From: an uncultured Oscillibacter sp.
Lineage (GTDB): Bacteria; Bacillota; Clostridia; Oscillospirales; Oscillospiraceae
Assembly (NCBI GenBank): GCA_910584995.1
Contig: CAJUDW010000014.1
Coordinates: 1-62,801 of the forward strand
Direction: 5' to 3'
Length of the DNA: 62,801 bases
Every line of letters starts with the position of its first letter. Position 1 is the stretch's first letter. Below the pieces are notes generated by a model. It did no database searches. It saw only the letters and a list, made by a program, of their open reading frames with translations, and had not been told where the DNA came from. Below, in pieces: positions 43,967 through 50,841 of the stretch. The translations under genes and the position numbers were made by a program.

Positions 43967-44908
43967 ATGGGAAAACGCATTGTGATCGCCCTGGGCGGCA
44001 ACGCGCTGGGCAGCAACCTGCCGGAGCAGATGGCCGCCGTGAAGGAGACTGCCCGGGCCATTGCGGATTTGATTGAGGACGGCCACCAGGTAATCCTGAC
44101 CCACGGGAACGGCCCCCAGGTGGGCATGATCCAAAAGGCCATGGCAGAACTGACCCGGTCGGACCCGGAGAAGTATATCCCCTGCCCCCTGTCCGTGTGC
44201 GTTGCCATGAGCCAGGGGTATATCGGCTACGATTTGCAGAACGCCCTGCGGGAGGAACTGCTGCTGCGGGGCATCCGCAAGGGTGTGGCTACCGTCCTGA
44301 CCCAGGTGGAGGTGGATCCCCAGGATCCGGCCTTTGCTCACCCCACCAAGCCCATCGGCGCGTTTATGAGCAAGGAAGAAGCCGAAAAACTGGTGGCGGA
44401 GCGGAATTACCAGGTTATGGAAGACGCAGGCCGGGGCTGGCGGCGGGTCGTGGCCTCCCCGAAGCCCCAGTCCATTGTGGAGATTGAGTCTGTACGGGAC
44501 ATGGTGGAGGCCGGCCTTGTGGTGGTTGCCTGCGGCGGCGGCGGGATCCCCGTCTACACTACGGAGGGCCACCATCTGAAGGGCGCGGCGGCGGTCATTG
44601 ACAAGGACTTCGCCTCCTGCGTCCTGGCCCGGCAGCTGGAGGCAGACACGCTGATCATCCTGACTGCCGTAGAAAAGGTAGCGGTGCATTTCGGCAAGCC
44701 GGAGCAGAAATGGCTGGACGTTCTGACACCGGAGGAGGCGGAGGCCTACATGGCTGAAGGCCACTTCGCGCCGGGCTCCATGCTGCCGAAGGTGCAGGCG
44801 GCGGTGGAATTCGCCCGCTCCGCCCCCGGCCGTTCCTCCCTGATTACGCTGCTGGAAAAGGCCCGGGACGGCGTCGCCGGCCGGACGGGGACGCTGATCC
44901 GCCAATAA
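43967..44908 (+). CDS. arcC: Carbamate kinase
   Basis: 313 aa; makes ATP and carbamate from carbamoyl phosphate. Blocks: ALGGNALG, THGNGPQVG, VVASPKPQSIVE, VACGGGGIPV and DKDFASCVLA. The long open frame from 43508 is an artefact; the ATG at 43967 follows TTGGAGG. Together with dpaL, it resembles YqeA of the E. coli urate cluster. Arginine deiminase genes are absent nearby, so a purine role is more likely. Confidence 0.95.
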   Translation: MGKRIVIALGGNALGSNLPEQMAAVKETARAIADLIEDGHQVILTHGNGPQVGMIQKAMAELTRSDPEKYIPCPLSVCVAMSQGYIGYDLQNALREELLLRGIRKGVATVLTQVEVDPQDPAFAHPTKPIGAFMSKEEAEKLVAERNYQVMEDAGRGWRRVVASPKPQSIVEIESVRDMVEAGLVVVACGGGGIPVYTTEGHHLKGAAAVIDKDFASCVLARQLEADTLIILTAVEKVAVHFGKPEQKWLDVLTPEEAEAYMAEGHFAPGSMLPKVQAAVEFARSAPGRSSLITLLEKARDGVAGRTGTLIRQ

Positions 44909-44925
44909 ACAAAAAAGCAGGAAAG

Positions 44926-44958
44926 CCCTCCGGGAACCCCGTTCAGGTTCCCGGAGGG
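44926..44958 (+). terminator. Terminator of dpaL-arcC
   Basis: Perfect 13-pair stem CCCTCCGGGAACC/GGTTCCCGGAGGG, seven-base loop, then TTGGCTTTT. Confidence 0.85.
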
Positions 44959-44972
44959 TTGGCTTTTGGAGC

Positions 44973-45108
44973 CTGTATGTACAGGCGGGGGACGCCGGAT
45001 AGGCGAGGGATCTTGCCGTCCCGAAAGGCCCGGATGTATTTCAAGGCTTTTTAACGGGGCAGGGCGGCAAAAACCCCGGCCAGACGGCGTTCAGCGCCTG
45101 TGAACAGA
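44973..45108. repeat. Inverted-repeat element B, copy 1
   Basis: About 135 bases. The left end CCTGTATGTACAGGCG with GGACGCCG is mirrored at the right end by CGGCGTT..CGCCTGTGAACAG. The right half matches 49945-50010 (TTTTTAACG, GGCAGGGC, CAGCGCCTGT). No coding content. Possibly another small mobile repeat. Confidence 0.55.
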
Positions 45109-45111
45109 TCC

Positions 45112-46398
45112 TTATTCCGGCAGGACCGCCAAACCGGCCTCCACCAGCTTTTGCAGGCTCATCAGGATGCCCAGCTTAGCGTGATACCAGGTCAGGCCCC
45201 CCTGGAAGTACACCGCGTAGGGAGGGCGGATGGGCCCGTCGGCAGACAGTTCAATGGAACTGCCCTGGACAAAGGCACCGGCGGCCATGATCACCTCCGC
45301 GTCATACCCCGGCATGGCCCAAGGCTCCGGCGTCACGTAGCTGTCCACCGGCGCAGCGGCCTGGATGCCCCGGCAGAAGGCCTTCATCGCCTCGGGGCTG
45401 CCCAGCGTCACTGCCTGGATGATGTCGTAGCGCTCCTCCCCGGCTCCGGGCACGCAGGCGAACCCCAGCCGCTCATAGATATTGGCGGCGAAAACCGCCC
45501 CCTTCAAGGCACCGGACACCACGGTGGGGGCCAGGAACAATCCCTGGTACAGGGCAGGCATCAGGCCCAGGTTGGCTCCCACCTCCTGCCCCAGGCCCGG
45601 CGCAGAAAGCCTGTAGGCGCACCGCTCCACACATGCCCGGGTGCCGCAGATGTAACCGCCGATAGGGGCCAGGCCGCCGCCGGGGTTTTTGATGAGGCTC
45701 CCCACAACCATGTCCGCTCCCACATCCGAAGGCTCCAGCCGCTCCACAAACTCCCCATAGCAGTTGTCCACCATGATTTTTACATCAGGCTTGAGATTCT
45801 TACAGAAGGCAATCAGTTCCCCAATCTGTGCCACGGAGAAGGAGGGCCGGGTAGCGTACCCCTTGGACCGCTGGATAGTGATCAGCTTCGTCCGGCTGTT
45901 GATGGCGGCGCGGATGGCGTCATAATCAAAGGAGCCGTCCGGTTGCAAATCCGCCTGGGCGTAGGTGACGCCGTACTCCTTCAGTGAGCACTTGCTCTCC
46001 CGGATGCCGATGACCTCCTCCAGGGTGTCGTAGGGGGCCCCCACGGGGGAAAGCAGTTCATCCCCAGGCAGGAGGTTGGCCGACAGGGCCACCGCCAAGG
46101 CGTGGGTACCGCAGGTGATCTGGGGCCGCACCAGGGCAGCCTCCGTATGGAAAATCCCGGCGTAAATCCGCTCCAGGTTGTCCCGGCCCTCGTCGTCGTA
46201 GCCGTAGCCGGTGGTGGCGGCAAAGTGGGTAGCGTTCACCCGGTTCTGCTGCATGGACAGCAGGACCTTCCCCTGGTTGTACTCCGCGTTTTTGTCGATT
46301 GCCTCCAGCCGGGGCCTCAGGCTCTCCAGTACCGTTTCTCCGAATCCATATACGCCCCGGCTGATACCCAGAGCCTCATACATCTTGTCCAGTTCCAT
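45112..46398 (-). CDS. Methionine gamma-lyase-like PLP enzyme (YnbB family)
   Basis: 428 aa, fold type I, of the family once called aluminium resistance protein. PLP-lysine motif is GSLIKNPGGG, with YDTLEEVIG, QRSKGYATRPS and DNCYGEFVE around the cofactor. Likely a C-S lyase on a methionine- or cysteine-related substrate, but activity of this branch is not certain. The ATG at 46398 follows GGAGGG; the longer frame is rejected. It lies 14 bases after DUF554. Confidence 0.88.
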   Translation of the reverse strand: MELDKMYEALGISRGVYGFGETVLESLRPRLEAIDKNAEYNQGKVLLSMQQNRVNATHFAATTGYGYDDEGRDNLERIYAGIFHTEAALVRPQITCGTHALAVALSANLLPGDELLSPVGAPYDTLEEVIGIRESKCSLKEYGVTYAQADLQPDGSFDYDAIRAAINSRTKLITIQRSKGYATRPSFSVAQIGELIAFCKNLKPDVKIMVDNCYGEFVERLEPSDVGADMVVGSLIKNPGGGLAPIGGYICGTRACVERCAYRLSAPGLGQEVGANLGLMPALYQGLFLAPTVVSGALKGAVFAANIYERLGFACVPGAGEERYDIIQAVTLGSPEAMKAFCRGIQAAAPVDSYVTPEPWAMPGYDAEVIMAAGAFVQGSSIELSADGPIRPPYAVYFQGGLTWYHAKLGILMSLQKLVEAGLAVLPE

Positions 46399-46412
46399 AA
46401 GGCAGCCCTCCA

Positions 46413-47102
46413 TTACATAAATTGACACAAAGCAATGGGGATGAAAATGGCGGGTACGTAATTCATCACCTTCAGTTTTGTAACACCCAGCATATTCAGG
46501 CTGATGCCGATAATCAAAAGGGAGCCTACCACGGTCATCTCCGGGATGACGGCAGGGTTGGCCTGCAAGACCGGGGCCACCAGGCTGGCCAAACACGCGA
46601 TGCTCCCCTGGATGACAAACACCGCTCCCGCAGACAGCAGCACGCCGAGCCCTAGGGAGGAGGCGAAGATGACGGAGGACACAAAATCCAGGGTGGACTT
46701 TGTGAAGAGAAGCTGGTGATCTCCCATAAGGCCGTCGTTCAGGGCCCCCACGATGGTCATGGCCCCCACGCAGAAAAGGAGGGAGGCGGTAACAAACCCC
46801 TCCGCCAGGGAGACCTTGCCGCCGGTCTTCCGGAATTTCTTCTCCAGGCCCTCCGCGAAACGGTTCAGATGCCCATCCAGGTCGCAGAGTTCCCCGATAA
46901 TGGCCCCAATAACCATGGAGATGATGGTGATCAGCTGATTTTCTCCCCCCAGGGTTCCGGAGATACCCACGAAGAGGGTGCAGAGGCCAAGGCCGCTCAT
47001 CACCGTGGTCCGCAGGCGCTCCGGCAGGACGTTCCCAAGCCCCATGCCGATGAGGGCGCCGAGGATTACGGCGGCGGTATTCACAAGGGTTCCGATCAGC
47101 AT
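46413..47102 (-). CDS. DUF554 membrane protein
   Basis: 229 aa with about six or seven membrane helices; starts MLIGTLVNTAAVILGALIG, typical of the YqgA/DUF554 family. Conserved glycine-rich pieces FCVGAMTIVGALNDGL and FASSLGLGVLLSA. Function unknown; a transport role is often proposed. It overlaps tcdA by seven bases and the lyase gene follows 14 bases on, so the three are one unit. Confidence 0.85.
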   Translation of the reverse strand: MLIGTLVNTAAVILGALIGMGLGNVLPERLRTTVMSGLGLCTLFVGISGTLGGENQLITIISMVIGAIIGELCDLDGHLNRFAEGLEKKFRKTGGKVSLAEGFVTASLLFCVGAMTIVGALNDGLMGDHQLLFTKSTLDFVSSVIFASSLGLGVLLSAGAVFVIQGSIACLASLVAPVLQANPAVIPEMTVVGSLLIIGISLNMLGVTKLKVMNYVPAIFIPIALCQFM

Positions 47103-47830
47103 AACGCGTCCCTCTCTTTCTCTATCAAATCCAGTACCACAGCGCTGCCCAGCAGCAGTCCCGCCGCGGCAGGCACCCAGGGGCTGCTGGCCGGGACGCT
47201 GCGCCGTCCCGGCGGCGGGGCCTCCGCCGTCAGGGGCGTCAGGGGCTCCTCCGGGCTGAATACCACCTTCTGCCGGACAATCCCCCGCCTGCGCAGTTCC
47301 TTCCGCATGACCCGGGCCAGGGGACAGCCGTAGGTTTCGGAGATATCCGCCACCCGCAGCAGGGAGGCGTCCAGCTTGTTGCCGGTGCCCAGGGCCATGA
47401 TCAGGGGGATCTCCAGCCGGCGGGCAGTCTCCGCCAAATCCAGCTTGCAGCTGACCAGGTCAATTGCGTCCACGATGTAATCGCACCGGAACCCGGCAGG
47501 GAAAAAGCGCTCCCGGGAGTCCGCCCCATAAACGGCGGCGACAGGGTGAAGGAGCGCCTCGGGATTAATATCCTCCAGGCGCTCCGCCGCCACCTCCGCC
47601 TTGGGCCGCCCCACAGTGGAGCGGAGGGCCTCCAGCTGGCGGTTCCGGTTGCTGACGGACACCGTATCCCCATCAATCAGGGTCAGTTCCCCTACGCCGG
47701 ACCGCGCCAGACATTCGGCGGCATAGCCGCCCACACCTCCCAGGCCGAAAACCATCACGTGGGAGGCCGCCAGTTTTTCCTGGGCCTTCCGGCCCCACAG
47801 CATCTCATTTCTGGAAAAGGGCTGTTCCAT
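47096..47830 (-). CDS. tcdA: tRNA threonylcarbamoyladenosine dehydratase
   Basis: ThiF/E1-like, 244 aa; closes t6A37 of tRNA into its cyclic form using ATP. Features: R at SRNEMLWG, GLGGVGGYAAECLARSG (ATP loop), DGDTVSVSNRNRQ, DAIDLVSCK and ALGTGNKLD. The start ATG at 47830 is six bases after GGAGG. First gene of the unit with DUF554 and the lyase. Confidence 0.92.
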   Translation of the reverse strand: MEQPFSRNEMLWGRKAQEKLAASHVMVFGLGGVGGYAAECLARSGVGELTLIDGDTVSVSNRNRQLEALRSTVGRPKAEVAAERLEDINPEALLHPVAAVYGADSRERFFPAGFRCDYIVDAIDLVSCKLDLAETARRLEIPLIMALGTGNKLDASLLRVADISETYGCPLARVMRKELRRRGIVRQKVVFSPEEPLTPLTAEAPPPGRRSVPASSPWVPAAAGLLLGSAVVLDLIEKERDALC

Positions 47831-47846
47831 GTGCATCCTCCGTAAA

Positions 47847-47872
47847 AGGGGGACGGCTTATGCCGTCCCCCT
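47847..47872 (-). terminator. Terminator of the PrsA-like gene
   Basis: Eleven-pair stem AGGGGGACGGC/GCCGTCCCCCT, loop TTAT, with TTTTACGG on minus and GGTTTTTTT on plus. It lies between the foldase and tcdA. Confidence 0.75.
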
Positions 47873-47893
47873 GGTTTTTTTCCTGACGTACCG

Positions 47894-49474
47894 TCAGCCC
47901 ACGTACTTGATACCGGAACCCTGGTCGATGGCGTGATCCTTGGTGAACTGCTCACTCCACTCGGCAGCGGCTGCATCCTTCAGCGTGGTGGACACCTGGA
48001 CCTTCCAATAGGGGAGATCCTGGCCCACAAAATACATCACATGATAGCCCTTGTAGTTGGCGCTCTCCCCGTAGACGATGCCGGTATCGCCGGGCTTCCG
48101 GGCGGCGTCAAAGCACCAGTCGTTGAACTCCGGAACCATCTGGCCCTGGGGGAACTGGCTGTAGAGCCCGCCGGTAGTGTTGGAGCCGCCGTCCTGGGAT
48201 TCCGCGTTGGCCAGGGCAGCGAAGGCGTCCTCGGTGGCCTCGCCGGACTGCCACTTGGCCAGCAGTTCTTCCGCCTTGGCCTTGGCGGCATCCTTCCGGG
48301 CCTGGAGTTCGCTTTCATAGGTTTCGGACTCCTCGTCCAGGCCGGACTCGTCCACAGTGGCCAGGATGTGCCGGACAGCCACGGTATTGTACTCATCCCG
48401 GGTGCGGTTGTGGAAGACCACCACATAATAGCTGGAATCATTCTCCAGGACGGCGTCCTCCCCGGAGGTGCGGGCCCCGTCAAAGACCCAGTCCATGAGG
48501 GTGGAGGAGGCATAGGTGCCGGCTTCCACATTGGTGTAATTGGCGTTGTCGTAGTCATCCGCCAGCGTCTTCAGATCCTTGCCCTCCTGGTAGGCGGCAT
48601 AGATCTCATCGGCAATCTCCTTGGCCGCGGCCTTGGCGGCCTCCTCTTCCTCCTCGGTGGGATCCACGGTATTGCCGTCGGCATCGGTGGTGGTAGCGGC
48701 AGTGCCGTTCACCAGGACATATTCATAGTCCGCCTTGTCATAGGTGTTCTGCTTCTCTTTATAGGCGGCCTCCAGTTCCTCGTCCGTGTAGGTCAGGCCG
48801 TCCTTATAGGCCTGCTCATAGGCGCTGTACTGGAGGAGGTGCAGCAGATGCTCGCCATAAATTTTCTCCGTCATGGTGCCGCCCAAGCTGGAACGGAGAT
48901 ACTGGGTCAGGGAAATGCCGCTGGCCTGCGCGCTGGCCTGGAGGGAGGCCATCTGGGCTTCATACTGGGCCTGGACGCTGTCTGGATAGACGAAATTGTT
49001 GGCTTTGGCGTCTGCCAGGGCCGCTTGGACAGCGGCCATCTGCTCCAAGGCCTGTCCCACGAAGTAGTCCTCCCAGGAATCCCCGGCGGCAGCGCCCACA
49101 ATGGCGGCATCGGCCTCGGTCATGGTCTGGCCCGCCAGAGGGGCCTGGGGGTCCAGGCCCATATAACCCAGGGCCAGAGCGTAATAATTCTCGTTGATGA
49201 AGCCCCGGTAGACGTTCTGATAGAAGAAGGTCACGTCGGCGGCGGTGTATTTCTCCCCGTCAATGACAGCGGCAGTAGCGGTTTTCTGGATGATATTGGA
49301 CTTCCAGACCAGCGTAATCACAGCCACAACCACAAAGACGGCGGCGATAGCGCCGTAAAGGATGCTGCTGCGCTTCTGCTCTTTGCGCTGCTGGGCCTCC
49401 CGGGCAGTCCTGGGATCGGACCAGCCGGATCCGGCCAGTTCCTGACGGTTTTTCTTTTCTCTGGATGCACTCAT
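47894..49474 (-). CDS. Membrane-anchored peptidyl-prolyl isomerase (PrsA/SurA-like)
   Basis: 526 aa. Short cytoplasmic tail, one membrane helix (about residues 40-62), then an outer region: a helical SurA-type chaperone part and a parvulin (PpiC) domain near 370-500 (VRHILATVDE...QFPQGQMVPEF...KPGDTGIVYGESANYKGYHVMYF). Helps exported proteins fold. An acidic helical insert (about 285-320) contains DADGNTVDPTEEEEEAAK. The true start is the ATG at 49474, not the longer frame. Its promoter is well upstream at 49602, giving a 120-base leader. Confidence 0.88.
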   Translation of the reverse strand: MSASREKKNRQELAGSGWSDPRTAREAQQRKEQKRSSILYGAIAAVFVVVAVITLVWKSNIIQKTATAAVIDGEKYTAADVTFFYQNVYRGFINENYYALALGYMGLDPQAPLAGQTMTEADAAIVGAAAGDSWEDYFVGQALEQMAAVQAALADAKANNFVYPDSVQAQYEAQMASLQASAQASGISLTQYLRSSLGGTMTEKIYGEHLLHLLQYSAYEQAYKDGLTYTDEELEAAYKEKQNTYDKADYEYVLVNGTAATTTDADGNTVDPTEEEEEAAKAAAKEIADEIYAAYQEGKDLKTLADDYDNANYTNVEAGTYASSTLMDWVFDGARTSGEDAVLENDSSYYVVVFHNRTRDEYNTVAVRHILATVDESGLDEESETYESELQARKDAAKAKAEELLAKWQSGEATEDAFAALANAESQDGGSNTTGGLYSQFPQGQMVPEFNDWCFDAARKPGDTGIVYGESANYKGYHVMYFVGQDLPYWKVQVSTTLKDAAAAEWSEQFTKDHAIDQGSGIKYVG

Positions 49475-49601
49475 AATTTTCGTTTCAGTCCTCTCAAGTA
49501 TTTCTGGAAGGGCCGTCCGGCCCGGCGCGATCCCGGCGGGGCTTCCGGTTCCTTCCGTTTTCCGAATCCCCGGAGGGGAGCGGCAGTTCACGAACTCCCT
49601 C

Positions 49602-49630
49602 ATTATAATAGATTCCGCCCCATAGTGCAA
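49602..49630 (-). promoter_or_regulatory. Promoter of the PrsA-like gene
   Basis: Minus strand TTGCAC (49625-49630), 17 bases, TATAAT (49602-49607). Confidence 0.7.
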
Positions 49631-49826
49631 GTGGAAAATTCCAAACAACCCCATAAGATTGGGAATTTTTCAAAAATTTGACCCGGGGCAGCCGCTTCCG
49701 GCGGCCGGAAGGAATTCCCCCTGCCGGCCAAAAGGGCCGGTACAGAGAAAAAACGCGGCGTTTTCCGATCCATCACACGATAGCGGAAACACCTGAAACC
49801 ATCCTGAAAACCCCCGGGACAAACAA

Positions 49827-49849
49827 AAAAAGCGGCAGCGCCGCTTTTT
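49827..49849. terminator. Bidirectional hairpin
   Basis: AAAAAGCGGC/GCCGCTTTTT ten-pair stem, loop AGC, U-tract from either side. Downstream of the 6S-like candidate on minus. Confidence 0.65.
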
Positions 49850-49929
49850 CATCCTGAGAACCTATATTCATCAGCAAAGGATACCATGGACAAGGGGTTC
49901 TGCCCTCCCGCCAGGCAAAAAACAGGAAT

Positions 49930-50011
49930 ACACTTGTGTATGGCAAAAATTTTTAACGCCGCAGGGCCGGAAAAGGCCGCCCGGGCGGCGTCCGGCGCCT
50001 GTAAATACAGG
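49930..50011. repeat. Inverted-repeat element B, copy 2 (one-ended)
   Basis: Right end GGACGCCG..GGCGCCTGTAAATACAGG when reversed matches the left end of copy 1 (CCTGTATnTACAGGCG..GGACGCCG), and TTTTTAACG...GCAGGGC agrees with the inside of copy 1. A clear left terminus was not found, so it may be truncated. TACACTTGTGTATGGCAA at its left edge echoes a piece of element A2. Confidence 0.5.
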
Positions 50012-50024
50012 TTTTAATGAATAA

Positions 50025-50195
50025 AGACACCCCGCGAGAGCCGTGTAGACCTCGTTATAACCTGCACCTTCACGGCCAGGTGGGTCGCCTCCGGCGCGGT
50101 TCACCGCTTCCAACTTCCAACCGCAGACGGCAGTCGGGAGGCCTGCGAACCCCGCGCCGATCCGGCGTCCCTTATAACGAAATGTGGGTTAAAAA
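50025..50195 (-). ncRNA. ssrS: 6S-like structured RNA candidate
   Basis: On the minus strand a long hairpin can form: closing helix TCGTTATAA/TTATAACGA (50172-50180/50052-50060), an open centre with 13 unpaired bases on the 5' side and a small CACCT/AGGTG hairpin on the 3' side, then an apical arm with GGCGC/GCGCC and GGTTC/GAACC. This layout and length (about 170) resemble bacterial 6S RNA, which sequesters RNA polymerase. No promoter was identified and no primary-sequence signature was matched. Could be another RNA, or DNA-level repeat. Confidence 0.4.
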
Positions 50196-50237
50196 AAGGC
50201 CTATCACGCACCCCGCAGGGTAATCCGCCAGTTTTTA

Positions 50238-50519
50238 TTACTCCCCGTCGAAGAGGGATTCCATGAAAAGGTCGTACACCGCGTCCATCTCCTCGTCGGA
50301 ATCCAGCGTGGAGAGGATATCCTCTCCGTCCTCGTGGAGAACCTTTAAAATGACAAGGCCGTTGTCAGGGTTGTCCTCGTCCTCACCTTCCGTCTCGGCG
50401 GGGAAAAACGCCTGATACATCTGGCCGTTATACTCCAGGGCGTCGATAAATTCCAGGACCAGTTCCTGGCCGTCGTCATCCACGACGGTGATAAAAGTGG
50501 GGCCGAACTCATCGCTCAT
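50238..50519 (-). CDS. DUF1292 protein
   Basis: 93 aa, very acidic, of the DUF1292 family (B. subtilis YrzB-like). Characteristic ITVVDDDGQELVLEFIDALEYNG and YQAFFPAE, followed by VILKVLHEDGEDILSTLDSDEEMDAVYDLF. Function unknown; often near the Holliday-junction resolvase gene, which is not seen here. The ATG at 50519 follows GGAAGGAGG; the longer frame is not used. 322 bases upstream (50520-50841) hold no gene that I can support. Confidence 0.85.
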   Translation of the reverse strand: MSDEFGPTFITVVDDDGQELVLEFIDALEYNGQMYQAFFPAETEGEDEDNPDNGLVILKVLHEDGEDILSTLDSDEEMDAVYDLFMESLFDGE

Positions 50520-50841
50520 AGGCGCGGGCCTCCTTCCGCTGTCGTTATCTGTATTGTACCTGACTTTTTTCTGAAATGCAAGAGGCGGAACCTGCAAAAA
50601 AGAAAAAAACTTGGCGATTCCGCTAAAGTTAGCCTGCCCAAAAGCCGAAAGAACATACAGAGCCTTAACTTTTTTTCGACAAAAGGCATCATTTTCAAAC
50701 TTGACAGAGGATGATACAATGGAAGATATTGTGGTGAACTATTAAAAATTTTACCAATTACCGTACCGGGAAGGTTTTCCCGGTTCTCCGGACAAGCCGC
50801 CCAGGCGGCTCCGGATTCTTGACAAAGGAGGTACCCTCACA

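Noticed and set aside
47933..49681. Long open frame (582 codons) opposite the foldase gene
   Set aside because: It is the antisense of a well-supported gene; low-complexity Gly/Leu/His-rich product and no ribosome site. The same holds for the long frames opposite phosphoglucomutase, ackA, ygfK, murC and the GH13 gene, which arise from G+C-rich third positions.
50080..50110. T-box-like GGTGAACCGCG on the minus strand
   Set aside because: One base off the T-box consensus, no terminator after it and no tRNA-synthetase or amino-acid gene downstream.
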